64,000 nt of DNA from Gadus chalcogrammus (Eukaryota; Chordata; Actinopteri; Gadiformes; Gadidae): assembly GCF_026213295.1 (NCBI RefSeq), contig NC_079425.1, positions 7,223,911 to 7,287,910 of the forward strand. Direction: 5' to 3'. Within the stretch, counting starts at the first letter, position 1, and each line of letters opens with the position of its first letter. A program made the position numbers and the translations under genes. The notes under the pieces are model-generated. The model did no database searches. It was not told the DNA's origin and was given only the letters and a program-made list of their open reading frames with translations. Shown piece after piece: positions 1 through 11,589 of this stretch.

Positions 1-847
1 CCTTCCAGTCAACCTATGGGTGATGTGGCTTATCACTCACGGAACAAAGGATTCATTGGCGGCTGAGTTTTTCCTTCTAAATTTGGCAATATGTGAGACC
101 CTGTTCCTGTTGGGGAGTCCTTTACAGTTGTACTGCTTGTTTGGCCCTGCTGGTAGTGGCCCGGTTGTTCAAATCCTGGTTACTGAACATTGGGTGCTAA
201 TAAACTTCGGCCGTCCCCTGTTCCAGTGCTCCATCTGCCTGGAGCGCTACCTGGCTGTCCTTCACCCTTTGACCTTCATCAGGTAACCAATAATATTACA
301 GTTTCCAGTGATGCAAGCCTTGAGCGCTGAGGCGTTGAGGCGTTCCTTGATTCAATAACAATCCCATGCTGTGTTGTGTCATATTATCTTTTACAGGTTC
401 AAGCCTCTGAGATTCAGAGTATTCTGCAGCGGTCTGATGTGGTTCGCGTTAACAGTCCACTTGTTGAGCATTTGGACAGCTGATGTTGGATATCTTTTCA
501 CAGTAACACTCTTGTCATTTTTCCTAACACTGTCTGTAATTGTGTTCTGTTGTTTGTCGGTTCTCTGGTCCCTGAAGCAGCCAGGGCCAGTAGAGACAGA
601 GAGGACAGGGGGTAACAATATGAAGAGAAGAGCCTTCAACATCATTTCATTGAATCTGGGGATTATTGTGTTTACTTATTTCCCCTCCTTGGTCACCTTG
701 TCTTCTAAAATTATTTTGTCTTGGGATATCTTTTTTTATCTGAGTTATCCTGCTATGTATCTGACACTGTTGGGTGGGATTGCCCAACCTTTACTTTATC
801 TGCAGAAGGCTGGGAAACTGCCTAGGAAAAGTTTTTTTTTACGTTGA
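1..847 (+). CDS. Rhodopsin-like GPCR, array copy 1 (5' end outside window)
   Basis: Two coding exons of a seven-transmembrane receptor are visible: 1-282 and 397-847. Exon 1 enters from outside the window at the end of TM1 (LPVNLWVMW) and runs through TM2 and TM3 to LTFIR. The donor is AG|GTAACC and the acceptor TTTTACAG|G, a phase-2 intron that completes the Arg codon of the joint FIR-FKPLR. Exon 2 carries TM4 to TM7 and ends KSFFLR-stop. The DRY motif reads ERY and the NPxxY motif reads AQPLLYL. Both exons are open. By family knowledge this is a plasma-membrane receptor acting through G proteins. I cannot name its ligand or closest characterised relative; an orphan, chemosensory or lipid/nucleotide-type receptor are all possible. 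Confidence 0.8.
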
Positions 848-2602
848 AACAACTATGGTTAAACTATAGAGTCAAAATCGAAAAACATACAGGAACTCGT
901 TATAACAAAAGGTTTTCTTCTCATGAGATCATTTTTATCGTTATATTTAGATCTTTTCCTGTTATATTGACATATTTTCTTGCTATATTTGCATATGTTC
1001 CTGTAATATTAACATGTTCTCCTGTTTTACTGAAATATGTTCTTGTTACATTGTGATATTTTCCTGTTATATTGAGTTTTTTTCATTGGATAATATTTTC
1101 TTGTTAAAACATAATTAAATTACCCAAAAATAAAAATAAGATGTAGTTAGCTTAAAATGACTTGGGCATATCCATAGTAAATTCGGATCGATAGTGATTT
1201 CCATAATAATATCAATAAAATCACATCCTGCAACTTTAATTATACAAATAAAAATGCTGGCCAGCCCAATCGTCTCACTTTGTTTACAATAGTTTTACTA
1301 TAGATACCCCAAAAAAAATAAAACTCAAACTAAACACCCAGGCAAGCTACGCTAGATAGAGTGACACAATTTCACAGCCAGTTAGAGTGGCCAGAACAGT
1401 TATTGAGTTTTTTATCTTAAAAGTCTGAAAGCCTTCTAACTGGGAGGGACTCAATCATACACATTCCAGCTTACATACATAATAATGACAATTTAAGGAA
1501 ATATTTTCAGGGAGATGGACATCGAGAGGGTATGTTGTCGCCAGTCCCCGAAGGAGAGTTGTCACAGCCAGATGCTGTCTCCGAAAGATTAAGGCCGGAC
1601 ACATTTATGTTTACATGTAAATTATTGCAAATAAACATTGTAAATAAACATTATTGCATATATTTTGACAATGGTTCTTTTTTTATATAACACATGTTAG
1701 GAACACTTTTCTTCCAGATTTTCAATCATGCACACCTTTTGGTTAGAAAAATATTTATTTTGGATATTGAAAGAAATGTAAGTGAAAGTTCTTCATGTTT
1801 TGTTTTTTTGCCTTACGACCATTGTGTAGCATCTTCTTGAGGGTTCTCTGGATTAAGGTTTCCTGGTGACACTGGTACCCGCATAAGTTTGGATGTGGGT
1901 GGTGGCTGTACCGGCCTCTGTACTGTTCTCCCTGAATAATTAGATGTGCATTGTTTACAACAACTTGCAGTTGACGTTCTTCATTCTGTCACTGAAGTTA
2001 CAATAAATTAAATCTACTACCTTCCTCTCTTACAGCCTTTTCTGCTCAGAGGATGGTTTCTGAGCCAACCTGGTGCCTCCTTCTCATCCTCATGGATGAG
2101 GCTGATTCCCCCCATGACATTATTTTCCACTGTATTTCAACCTTTGTATTCCTTTGTGCCCTTCATCCTGCATTTCCTTAATTAAATGTCTGTGAATATA
2201 CATGGGTGAAATATGGGAGCATACCTGTAGCCAGCTATGTGGTCACCAAGGTCAGGACCTCAGTCATTTTTTTAGAGCAAAAAATTAAAATGGAAAGCGT
2301 CACACTTTTTTTTTTATTTGTGGTTGATCACTTGTCCGATATGAGTGCATGCTGACTTCAGTATAGAGCTCTTACTTTGGGTCCGCCGTATGTGACATCA
2401 GCTGGTGCGTGCGGGAACCGAGTACAAGTAGACTGTTTTTCCAACCCTAGCTACGGCCCTGTCTGATAAAACCACATTTATGAAAAAATGTCATGTACTG
2501 CAGACTATCCCAACAAAGGATTGTGCGCACCACCTGCATGATTCAGTGATGACTCATTCATTGACTGAAGTTGATTTTATTTAAATAGAGTTCAAATGTA
2601 GT
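848..2602. other. 3' and intergenic flank of GPCR copies 1 and 2
   Basis: No credible gene is seen. The first 250 bp are AT-rich, degenerate tandem repeats built on a TTCCTGTTATATTGAGATAT-like unit. Next comes a block shared with the 3' flanks of the other copies, with phrases such as GCTGGCCAGCCC and ACAATAGTTTTACTATAGA. A block at about 2035-2180 (TGGTGCCTCCTTCTCATCCT) recurs upstream of other copies. Confidence 0.6.
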
Positions 2603-2667
2603 ATTTGCATTGGATTTGTCTAGTTATAACAACACAATATTTCATGTGTGACAGATGAATATAAAAT
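2603..2667 (+). promoter_or_regulatory. Octamer plus TATA promoter of GPCR copy 2
   Basis: ATTTGCAT (2603-2610), the complement of the ATGCAAAT octamer, stands about 50 bp upstream of TATAAAAT (2660-2667). The same pair at the same spacing precedes the other array copies, which argues for a conserved core promoter. Factor binding is inferred only. Confidence 0.45.
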
Positions 2668-2950
2668 GTGGAGGAATGTTTTCTATCAGTCAGATGAGAG
2701 TTTGGACATTAAGAATGTGTGTTTCAGGATAACTAAAAGAGGACATATATTGTTGTTTTTTCATGAGGCGTATTTAAAGTCATTCTTATTATTATTATTA
2801 TATAATCTATAACTAATTAATTGCCTTATAAAATAGGTTTTGAATAGTAGATTTTTTTTAACAAAATCTTTTGCTGAGCATTTCAAGGCTGGAAGATCAG
2901 CAAAGTCAGCTGTGAAACTACTTTCAGGACCCAAAGAGGAGCCGAAGATT

Positions 2951-3825
2951 ATGTTACAAGAATATAACAAAAAAAACTCCTATCAAAACTCGACGACAAA
3001 TTCAATCTTTGGAAAGTGTGGAATTCCATCACCAGCGCTCATAACATACATCCAAGGAATATCCGGCACCTTTCTGCTTCCCTACATGGTTGTTTGCCAT
3101 CCAGCCAACCTATGGGCGATGTGGCAATATGTGAGACCCTTTTCCTGTTCGGGAGTCATTTACAGTTATATTGCTTGTTTGGCCGTGGTTGTGGCCCGGT
3201 TGTTGAAATCCTGCTTGGTGAACTGTGGGTGTTAATATGGTTCGGTCGTCCCCTGTTTCAGTGTTCCATCTGTGTCGAGCGCTACCTGGCTGTCGTTCAC
3301 CCTTTGACCTTCATCAGGTAACCAATAACAGGCCTAGGTTAGCCTAAAAAGCTGAGTCTTTCTTTGATTCAATACCAACCACATGCTGTGTTGTGTCATG
3401 TAATCTTTTACAGGTTCAAGCCCCTGAGATTCAGAGTAATCTGCAGTGGTGTGATGTGGTTTCCCATATTGGTCCACTTGTCGAGCATTTGGACAACTGA
3501 TCCTAGCAATTCTTTCATTCTTGCAGTCATTTCTTTTATGTCACTGTCTGTAATTGTGTTCTGTTGTTCGTCAAATCTTTGGTCCCTGAAGCAGCCAGGG
3601 CCAGTAGAGACAGAGAGGACAGGGGGTAACAATATGAAGAGAAGAGTCTTCAACATCATTTCATTGAATCTGGGGATTTTTCTGGTTACTTATTTTCCCC
3701 CATTGGTTGTCGTGACTTTGAATAATATTTTGTCTCTGGATATCTTCCTTTATCTCTATTTTTCTGCTATGCATTTGACAGTGTTGGGTGGTTTTGCCCA
3801 ACCTTTACTTTATCTTTACAAATAA
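2951..3825 (+). pseudogene. GPCR array copy 2, frameshifted
   Basis: The exons align with the intact copies: 2951-3317 and 3414-3825, joined by the same phase-2 intron. Exon 1 has lost about 58 bp, so NLWAMW at the end of TM1 is followed directly by the DNA for AICETLF of TM2. The loss is not a multiple of three and shifts the frame; TM2 and TM3 survive in another frame up to LTFIR. Exon 2 is open but stops early at LLYLYK, without the AGKLP tail. The ICL3/TM6 region is still nearly identical to the intact copies. This is a recent pseudogene by inference. Confidence 0.8.
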
Positions 3826-4127
3826 TCGATAACTCACAGAAAATGCTTGAATGACACAGATACTGGTACAACCTGGCAAAGAATAAGCAGTGATAATGCA
3901 TTGATGAAGCTCATTGAAGTTGGTTTGTTTAATTGGCAGGAAGGTGTGGTACAACAGAAGGGGTGAAGTAGGCCGGGTGAGGCAGCACATGATCAGCGTA
4001 GAGCCAACTCCAGCTGGACATAGGTCTCATGTACCGCGTTGAGTCCCTATACCCTATACCCAAGCATGTGAGTTGTATTGTCATTTCCCAAATGTAGGAA
4101 CAACAAAGCACCAAAGTTATAAATGGA

Positions 4128-4260
4128 TGATATTATTAATATCATTCAGAATGTTGCTAGAGTTTTGACTTAGATTAAAATCTCACCCGATGGTTGCAGA
4201 AGAAAGATCACTGCACTGGCATCCTGTTTCCTAGATTAGTAGAGTTTATTAAATAGTTAA
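4128..4260 (+). mobile_element. LINE-like ORF2 3'-end remnant
   Basis: A segment reading NVARVLT, then SPDG, then CRRKITALASCF in one frame resembles the C-terminal region of fish LINE ORF2 proteins (usual pattern NAAARILT...). A second copy lies at 5272-5395. The family (Rex/L2 type) is a judgement from memory, so confidence is modest. The segment lies just behind GPCR copy 2. Confidence 0.4.
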
Positions 4261-4687
4261 TTGTTGATAAAGCGTTAAAAGTCTAGTCCCAAAATCCGAC
4301 ATTGTTGTGAGCTGTACCACCAATGTAGTCCAGCAATGTTTGTCACTGAAAAACACTGAGGTGACAATCAGTTCCTTTCCCGGTGCCTTTCTACTACCTT
4401 CCTCACTTACAGCCTCTTCTGAAAGGAGGATGGGTTCTGAGATCCCCTGGTGCCTCCTTCTCAGCCTCATTTTATTCATTTGTGCCCGTTCATCATTGCA
4501 TTTCCTTAATGTCCTTGGATAGGAAATCTGTGAGTACCACTTATATTCTATTATTTATTGCGGATCTATATGTACTGCAGCCTATCCCTCCAAAGTACTT
4601 TGCACATGATCTGCATAATTCATTTCAGACACATACATTGCCTGAAGTACGTTATATTTGTTTATTTAAACAGAGCTCAAAAGTAGT

Positions 4688-4752
4688 ATTTGCATGTGAT
4701 TTGTCTAGTTATTACAACAAAACTGTTCATGTGTGACAGTTGACTATAAAAT
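4688..4752 (+). promoter_or_regulatory. Octamer plus TATA promoter of GPCR copy 3
   Basis: ATTTGCAT at 4688-4695 and TATAAAAT at 4745-4752 occur with the spacing seen at other copies. A GAG|GTGAGC donor-like site follows about 35 bp downstream. The gene it serves is truncated. Confidence 0.45.
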
Positions 4753-5017
4753 GTGGAGCACTGTGTTCCATTAGTCAGAGGACGAGGTGAGCTGAAACCC
4801 AAGAAACATAAGAGGGTTTTGACATTAAGAATTTGTTTTTCAGGATAACTAAATAAAAAGCCGTAAAGACATATTCTCTTTTTGTTTGTTAGACCTATTA
4901 AAATTCATTCTTATTATAATATAATCTGTACCTAATTTTGTGCCTTACAAAATAGGTTTTGAATAGTATGAAAAAAATGTAAGCTTGATGATCAGCAAAG
5001 TCAGCTGTGAAACTCTT

Positions 5018-5262
5018 TGTATTTTGGCCAATAATCGTGTTTCCGGAATATAACAATACCTCCTCTGACAACTCAACGACAAATTCAATCTTTGGATGGT
5101 GTGGAATTACATCACCAGCGTTCACAACATACATCCAAGGAATTACAGTCACTTTTCTGCTTCCCTACACGGAAGTTTGCCTTCCGGCTAACCTATGGGT
5201 GATGTGGCTTATCACTCACGGAACAAAAGATTCATTTGCGGCTGAGCTTTTCCATCAGATGA
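5018..5262 (+). pseudogene. GPCR array copy 3, truncated exon 1
   Basis: Only the N-terminus, TM1 and the first intracellular loop remain (FPEYNNTSSDNSTTN ... NLWVMWLITHGTKDSF ... ELFH). The codon matching the usual ATG before FPEYNN is GTG, so the normal start is lost. At about 5262 homology to the array stops and LINE-like sequence begins. TM2 to TM7 are missing. Confidence 0.8.
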
Positions 5263-5271
5263 AATTATGTA

Positions 5272-5730
5272 TAATATCATTCAGAATTTTGCTAGAGTTT
5301 TGACTAAGACTAAAATCTTACCCGATAGTTTCAGAAGAAAGATCACTGCACTGGCATCCTGTTTCCCAGATCAGTAGAGTTTATTAAATAGTAAATTGTT
5401 GGTCTGGTTGGTCTAAAGTCTAGTACCAAAATACATACATTATCAGTTCATATCAGATCTACTAGACCTCTAGGGTCATCAAGGATTTAACCAAGCATGA
5501 TGAAGCAGATTTGAGTTTCAGAACAAAGTCCAGTGTTTGTCACTGAAGAACACTGAGGTGACAATCAGTTCCTTTCCCGGTGCCTTTCTACTACCTTCCT
5601 CACTTACAGCCTCTTTTGAAAGGAGGATGGGTCCTGAGACCCCCTGGTGCCTCCTTCTCATCCTCATTTTGTTAATTTGTACTCTTTCATCATTGCTTTC
5701 CTTAATTAAGTGTCCTTGAATATACATGTT
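5272..5730 (+). mobile_element. LINE-like remnant plus duplicated array flank
   Basis: The stretch repeats 4128-4260 and then continues into the same flank (TGTTTGTCACTGAAAAACAC-like, then TGGTGCCTCCTTCTC) seen at 4330-4510. The whole block therefore seems to have been copied with the array unit. It interrupts GPCR copy 3 at its 5' edge. Confidence 0.4.
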
Positions 5731-5866
5731 TCAATATGTCGTATAGATGTACTGCAGAATATCCCTTCAAAGGATTTTGCACATGATCTGCATAATTCAT
5801 TTTAGACAGATTTATTGCCTGAAGTACGTTTTATTAGTTTATTTAAACAGAGCTCAAAAGCAATCA

Positions 5867-5931
5867 ATTTGCATGTGATTTGTCTAGTTATTACAACAGA
5901 ATTGTTCATGTGTGACAGATGACTATAAAAT
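5867..5931 (+). promoter_or_regulatory. Octamer plus TATA promoter of GPCR copy 4
   Basis: ATTTGCAT at 5867-5874 and TATAAAAT at 5924-5931. About 35 bp downstream a GAG|GTGAGC donor (exon end 5965) and, near the gene, a CTCTTTTCAG|G acceptor (exon from 6214) suggest a short non-coding first exon and an intron of about 250 bp before the coding exon. Transcription start near 5955 is inferred. Confidence 0.5.
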
Positions 5932-6245
5932 GTGGAGCACTGTGTTCCATTAGTCAGATGACGAGGTGAGCTGAAACAGAAGGCTGCATTAGAAACATAA
6001 GACAGTTTGGACATTAAGAACGTGTGTTTCAGGATAACTAAAAGCGGTAAAGACATATTCTGTTTTAGTTTTTTAGACCTATTTAAAGTCATCCTTATCA
6101 TTATATAATCTAATTAACGAACAAAATACGTTGTTAACATTTTTTAACACTCATCACGAAAATCCATTGCTGAGCATTTCAATACTAGAGGTCAGTTGTG
6201 AAACTCTTTTCAGGGACACAAAGAAGAGCACTTTGGCCGATTATC

Positions 6246-7215
6246 ATGTTTCCAGAATATAACAATACCTCCTCTGACAACTCAACGACACATCCAATCT
6301 TTGGAATGTGTGAAATTCCATCACCAGCACTCACCACATACATCAAAGGAATGGCAGGCACTTTTCTGCTTCCTTACATCGTTGTTTGCCTTCCAGCCAA
6401 CCTATGGGTGATGTGGCTTATCACTCACGGAACAAAAGATTCATTGGCGGCTGAGCTTTTCCATCTAAACAGGGCAATATGTGAGACCCTTTTCCTGTTG
6501 GGGAGTCCTTTACAGTTATACTGCTTGTTTGACCCTGCTGGTAGTGGCCCGGCTGTTCAAATCCTGGCTAATGAACTTTTTGCGTTAATAAGCTTCGGCC
6601 GTCCCCTGTTCCAGTGTTGCATCTGTGTGGAGCGATACCTGGCTGTGGTTCACCCTTTGACCTTCATCAGGTAAACAATACCATTTCTGTTTCAAGTGAA
6701 CTAAGCCTAAAATGTTGAGGTTGTGTTTGATTCAATACCAACCACATCATGTGATCTTTTACAGGTTCAAGCCCCTGAGATACAGAGTAGTCTGCACTGG
6801 TCTGATGTGGTTCGCCATATCGGTCAACTTGGCAAGCATTTGGAGGGCTGATTACAGTATTATTTTCATGATAACACTCTTGGCATTTTTCATGACACTG
6901 CCTGTAATTGTTTTCTGTTGTTTGTCAGTTCTGTGGTCCCTGAAGCAGCCAGGGCCAGTAGAGACAGAGAGGACAGAGGGTAACAACATGAAGAGAAGAG
7001 CCTTCAACATAATTTCATTGAATCTGGGGATTATTTTGGTTACTTATTTGCCGTCCTTGGTCGTCTTGTCTTCGTATACTACTTTGTCTTGGGATATATA
7101 TTTTTATCTGAGTTATCCTGCTATGTATCTGACACTGTTGGGTGGGATTGCCCAACCTTTACTTTATCTGCAGAGGGCTGGGAAACTGCCTAGGAAATGT
7201 TTTTTTTTACGGTGA
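6246..7215 (+). CDS. Rhodopsin-like GPCR, array copy 4 (intact)
   Basis: Coding exons are 6246-6670 and 6765-7215 (876 nt, 291 aa), with all seven membrane segments. The ATG before FPEYNN is used; the two extra in-frame ATG/ATC codons seen at copy 5 are altered here. The N-terminus has NTSS and NSTT N-glycosylation sequons. TM2 has AICE where class A receptors have LAxxD, TM3 ends CVERYLAV, and TM7 has AQPLLYL. This is the only intact copy with Pro in TM5 (TLPVIVFCC); the others have Ser there. The C-terminus is very short (KCFFLR). Ligand unknown. Confidence 0.85.
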
Positions 7216-9095
7216 AACAACTATGGTGTAACCATAGTGGAAAAATCAAAATAGATATAGGAACTCGTTATAACAAAATGTTTTCTTATCATGAGATAAT
7301 TTTTCTCATTATATTGAGATCTTTCCTGTTCTAATGACATATTTTCTTGCTTTATTTAAATATTTTCCTGCAATATTAACATATCTTCCTTTGTTATACT
7401 GAGATATGTTCTTGTTATATCGTGATATTTTCCTGTTACATTGATGTTTGTTCTTTGGAAAATATTTTATTTTTAAAACATATGTTATTTACACTTTTCA
7501 CAAATGAATAAGGTGTAGTTAGCTTAAAATGACTTGACTTGATAGTGATTTCAATTATATAAAATAAAAATAATCAATAAAATCACATCCTGTAACTGTA
7601 TTATACAATAAAAAATGCTGGCAAGCCCAAACATCTCTCTTTGTTTACAATTGCTTTACTATAGACACTATCCACCTCACACTACACACCCAGTCAGCTA
7701 CCTGTAGAGTAGTGGACAGAAGAGTTATTGAGTTTTTTATCTTGAAAGTCTGAAAGCCTAATAACTGGGAGGGACTCAATCGCACACATTCCAGCATTAA
7801 ATAACATAATTATGACGATTTAAGGAAATATTTTCAGATGTTCAGAACCGATCCAGTTCTGGCAAAGGCACGCCAAACAAACACTTTTTTATGAGAATAT
7901 TTATTATATTTTTTACTTCAAAACAGTCAGTCAGTCAGTTTGGTACAAAATAAGTATAATGGTAGGCGGGGTTCGTAACAGATAGTCAACACTAGTGGTT
8001 CCGGGCTGAGCTCACCAGGGAGGCAAACATGAACGCACAATCATGAACGCCCGCACTGCATCCGCACATCATGCATGTCTTTTCTAAAGAGTAGGCCTAC
8101 ACAACTTAAAAAAAAAAAAACTTGTGACGCGTCGTGTGGAGGCGCGTTAGAGAGGATCACAAAACTAAAAACTAGACACTTAACAGTGTGTCAGCAGAGT
8201 TCAATGCTTATAATCAAACGTGCGGACAAAGTTCAACTTCATAAAGTAAAGTTCATTCATGGTGCGTGCAGGCGCGTTCCGTCCATATGGGCAGGTGGGG
8301 CAGCGAACTCAAGCAAAAGCATGCTCCCAAAAATATAGTTTGTCAGTAAATCATTACTCCAAGTTTATTTTTAATAATGAGATTGTCACATTAACTATCT
8401 ATAATTTCTGTAGACTTTCCAACAATTTTTGGTCTGTTTAGATCAAATTTTGGATGATGGTGGCGATTCTAGTTGAGTTTAACGTGTCATGCAATGTGGG
8501 GCAGGGCAGCTCAATGACCGCGTCCCTCCATATGTTTCTCGCATAAACCTGCAGGCTGCAATAAGAATTGCAATCCACGCTAAAAGACGCCCATATGGTC
8601 GTAGTAGTAGTAGTCTGCCCCATGGTCATATTCTACGACTGTTGTTGTTTAAAATCGAATTGCTCCGCCTGTATCTTTCGGCATTGAGCCTATTTATTTT
8701 TTATTTCAGCAAGTATTAAAATTGTATACCTGATTTCATACCTGATTTAAACAGCTGTTATTGAGAAATACCTGATTTCAAAAGTGTTGTTATTGAGAGA
8801 TTTGCACACATCGTCGGGCCAAGTTCCAAATCGAAGCTCTGCTTGATAGATGACATGTATTTCTACTTTTCATGTATTTGCAATGCACTTGCTAAGCCTG
8901 TTGTTAAATTGTTGTTAGATTGTTAAAATAAAATATGGAAGAAATATCTTCCCTATAATGTCGAATTTGTCCTTTGAAATTTTTGACTTTTGACTTTTGA
9001 CCTTGTTTATACAAGGTTTCGACCTGGGTGGAGCGTGAGGAGACATATCCACATTGTGTACTGCCACTGGCCGTCAGGAAGGAATGAAACAGCAC
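7216..9095. other. Intergenic region between copy 4 and the inverted segment
   Basis: The first 650 bp are the AT-rich array 3' flank (TTATATTGAGATCTTTCCTG-like repeats, then GCTGGCAAGCCC). From about 7860 the sequence is unrelated to the array, and I see no credible gene. Short open frames around 8075-8720 lack recognisable domains. Confidence 0.5.
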
Positions 9096-9935
9096 TAGCA
9101 TAGCTCGGCTGGGTGTTTAGTGAGTTGGAGGGTTTTTTGGAGTGTCTATAGTAAAACTATTGTAAACAAAGTGAGATGCAAGGGCTGGCCTGCATTTTTA
9201 TTACTAAAATGCAATTATTTAGTTACTGATAACATTATTGAAATCACTATCAATCAGTGTTAACTACACATATGTCTAAGTCATTTTAAGCAAATAAAAT
9301 CGTATTAATGTTATGTAATTAACTTATTTGTTTTGACAAGAAAATATTATACAAAGAAAAAAATATATATTGTGGGAAAATATCCCAATATAAAAAGAAA
9401 ATATCTCAATATAACAGAAAAAGATCTCAATAAAACAAGAAAAGATTTCAATATAATAATAAATTATCCCCTAATGAGAAACCACCTCATTATATTGAGT
9501 GCCTGTTTCTATTTGTATTTTTTCCACTATGGTAGCAGCGCTGTAAGAACCCATGTCCTTGGCAGTTTGCCAGCCTTGTACAGATAAAGTAAAGGTTGAG
9601 TAATCCCACCCAACACTTTCAGATACATAGCAGGATATTACAGATAATGAAAGATATCCAGAGACTAAATAATATTCTGAGTCAAGATTGTGTTCCTCCC
9701 AGTTAGTAGGTTTCACACTTTCAGCATAAAACCTTCAATAATTCTGTCCACTCTACCTGCCTGTGAAAAGGTTTCACTCTAACTAGAATAGCTCGGTTTG
9801 GTATGTAGTGTGCGCTGGATGGGCTTTGGGAGCGTCTATAATAAAACGTTTGTAAAGAAAGAGACATATGGGCTGGCCAGCATTTTTGTTTGTATAATAC
9901 ATCAGTTAAAGGATGTGATTTTTTTGATAACATTT
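9096..9935 (-). repeat. Inverted piece of GPCR array flank
   Basis: Read on the minus strand, this matches the 3' side of the array units in order: gene end (about 9700-9520), AT-rich repeats (about 9500-9330), then GCAGGCCAGCCC and ACAATAGTTTTACTATAGA (about 9190-9140). A second inverted flank piece occupies about 9935-9700. It is the only stretch of the array clearly in reverse orientation. Confidence 0.65.
9520..9700 (-). pseudogene. Inverted GPCR exon-2 fragment (TM7 and tail)
   Basis: The minus-strand translation contains YPAMYL, VLGGITQPLLYLYKAGKLP and then RTWV, which is the TM7 and C-terminal tail of the array receptors. TM4 to TM6 are absent. The tail mixes subfamily A (KLPR) and subfamily B (TWV.TA) features. 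It is a dead fragment within the inverted flank. Confidence 0.7.
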
Positions 9936-10579
9936 AAGGGACACTGTGTAAAATTACTCCCATCTAGTGGTACACAGAGCTTGCGTGTTGCTGACGGATG
10001 TCAAAATCTCTGTGTTCGTCAATCTACCTATCGAGTCTTAAAGACAAAATGGCGTCGACGGGTGATCTACCGATGGTATTGTGTGTATAAAATGTCCTTT
10101 TAAATCAACAATCTTTGCTCCAAAACAAACGTTTCAACTCGTTATTATACAAAACATATCCCAAATCCATTTTACACCTGAATTACCATTTAGGGTCAGG
10201 GATGTTCGTAACTGTCTGGACACGGTCCAAGAAATATTGAACTTCCTCACAGCGCTTACAGTGCTTTATGGCAAACAGTCGCCTAAAAAACGCCTGCAGA
10301 AATTCTCTGACACCTGCTGGTCAGCATGATTCATATATGTCTTCTGTCATTGATCACTATTAAAATCAGAGGGAGACAGCAAGTGCAGCTCAAAAGCGAC
10401 CTCCTACACAAGAGCAATGGATTCAGTTGATTTTATCATATGCTTTTTGATAGGGTTGCCTTGTGACGCGGCGTTTGATCGGTATATTTCGGCTGCGCAT
10501 ATATTTCTCGAATTTTAAGTTGCTGCAATACATTTTGGTAATTGTAGGAGCCAATTCCTTTATCATTTAGTTGCCGTTT

Positions 10580-10673
<94 letters not shown>

Positions 10674-11100
10674 ATACAGGAGGTCCTTCTCCTCAAGAGG
10701 AAAGGACCTGTGGCCTTGGCGGGGCTGGCTGGAAAAGCATACTGTTTTAGACCTTGCGTATCTCACATGTCATGTTATGATTTCATCAAAAAAATGTTAC
10801 TTTGAATTAGTTTGAATTAGAATTAGAAGCAACTCATGAATAAATGAAGACACTTTATTTTTTAACCAAATCTCGACATGCCTCTTTTGTGCAAGACATC
10901 AAATGTCTATTATATAACCAGTCAGCACCAGTGTGATCTAAACCAGGAGCAAGGACAGGAAATCGTAGTCACTATAGTAATCTGTGGTTGACTGTTTGCA
11001 TGTAAACTGAGAAAAACAGAGCTTTAGGCAGCCGACGTCACAGTATGCGACCTATGTTTACATTCAAAAATAGTGATTTGTTTGTGATTTGTTGCTGCTA
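9936..11100. repeat. Interspersed-repeat-like block with a GT tract
   Basis: The sequence changes abruptly from array flank to AGGGACACTGTGTAAAATTA followed by CCATCTAGTGGT, a phrase I associate with dispersed teleost repeats. A (GT)n tract sits at 10583-10671. No gene is supported; the open frames across the GT tract are poly-Cys/Val or poly-Thr/His artefacts. Confidence 0.35.
10583..10671. repeat. (GT)n microsatellite
   Basis: An almost pure GT run of about 89 bp. Confidence 0.95.
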
Positions 11101-11103
11101 TTG

Positions 11104-11589
11104 CTATTTTAGGGATTCAGATTGCTCCAAACTGGGCTTGAACTTCTCGTTAAACTGCCTCCTACAATTTTGGAATGTCCTGATGGAATATCTACACAGG
11201 TTAGTGTAAACAAAAACTTTTTTGAAAATTGTTGTGGCCAGAACAAACACCATCGAGTTTCGAAACCCTGGAAGCTTGGCTCTGTTCGATGCCTCCTGTG
11301 TGGGCTGTCTGACGTCATCCAGGTCTAGTTGGCTCCTCCAGAGCTTCCATCGGACCTGGATACTTTGTTTTCCCTGGTAATTCAGATTGACAATAGTCTC
11401 TAGGAGAGTGAGAGATCTAGTTTGGTTGTTTTTTCCTCCCGTCCAGAGAGAACAGTCACCTGCTGAACACATGGCGCTCGCCTCGTCGTCGTTTTCCGGT
11501 GACAAACTCATCTGCTCTTCTACTGCTTCAGAGGAGATAATGCAGATGGGGTGAGCCAGGCTCACTCTCGAGGAGCGAAAGCGACGCAT
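11104..11589 (-). other. Open reading frame of unknown origin, 161 aa
   Basis: An open minus-strand frame of 161 codons. It contains EEQMSLSPENDDEASAMCSA near its start and basic, Lys/Arg-rich sequence toward its end. I recognise no domain. It lies between repeat-like DNA and the DIRS element and may be part of a dispersed repeat (an impression from memory, not tested). There is no evidence of expression. Confidence 0.25.

Noticed and set aside
391..645. Minus-strand open frames opposite TM4-TM6 of several receptors (also at 3408, 16306, 19880, 25333)
   Set aside because: They recur because the sense exon is conserved and are antisense shadows.
10579..10815. Poly Cys-Val and Thr-His reading frames across GT/CA tracts (also at 41631-41915, 42803-43072, 44711-45017, 51674-52074, 54018-54267, 59596-59957, 62758-62968)
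   Set aside because: They are artefacts of dinucleotide repeats, open in several frames on both strands, with no flanking coding signal.
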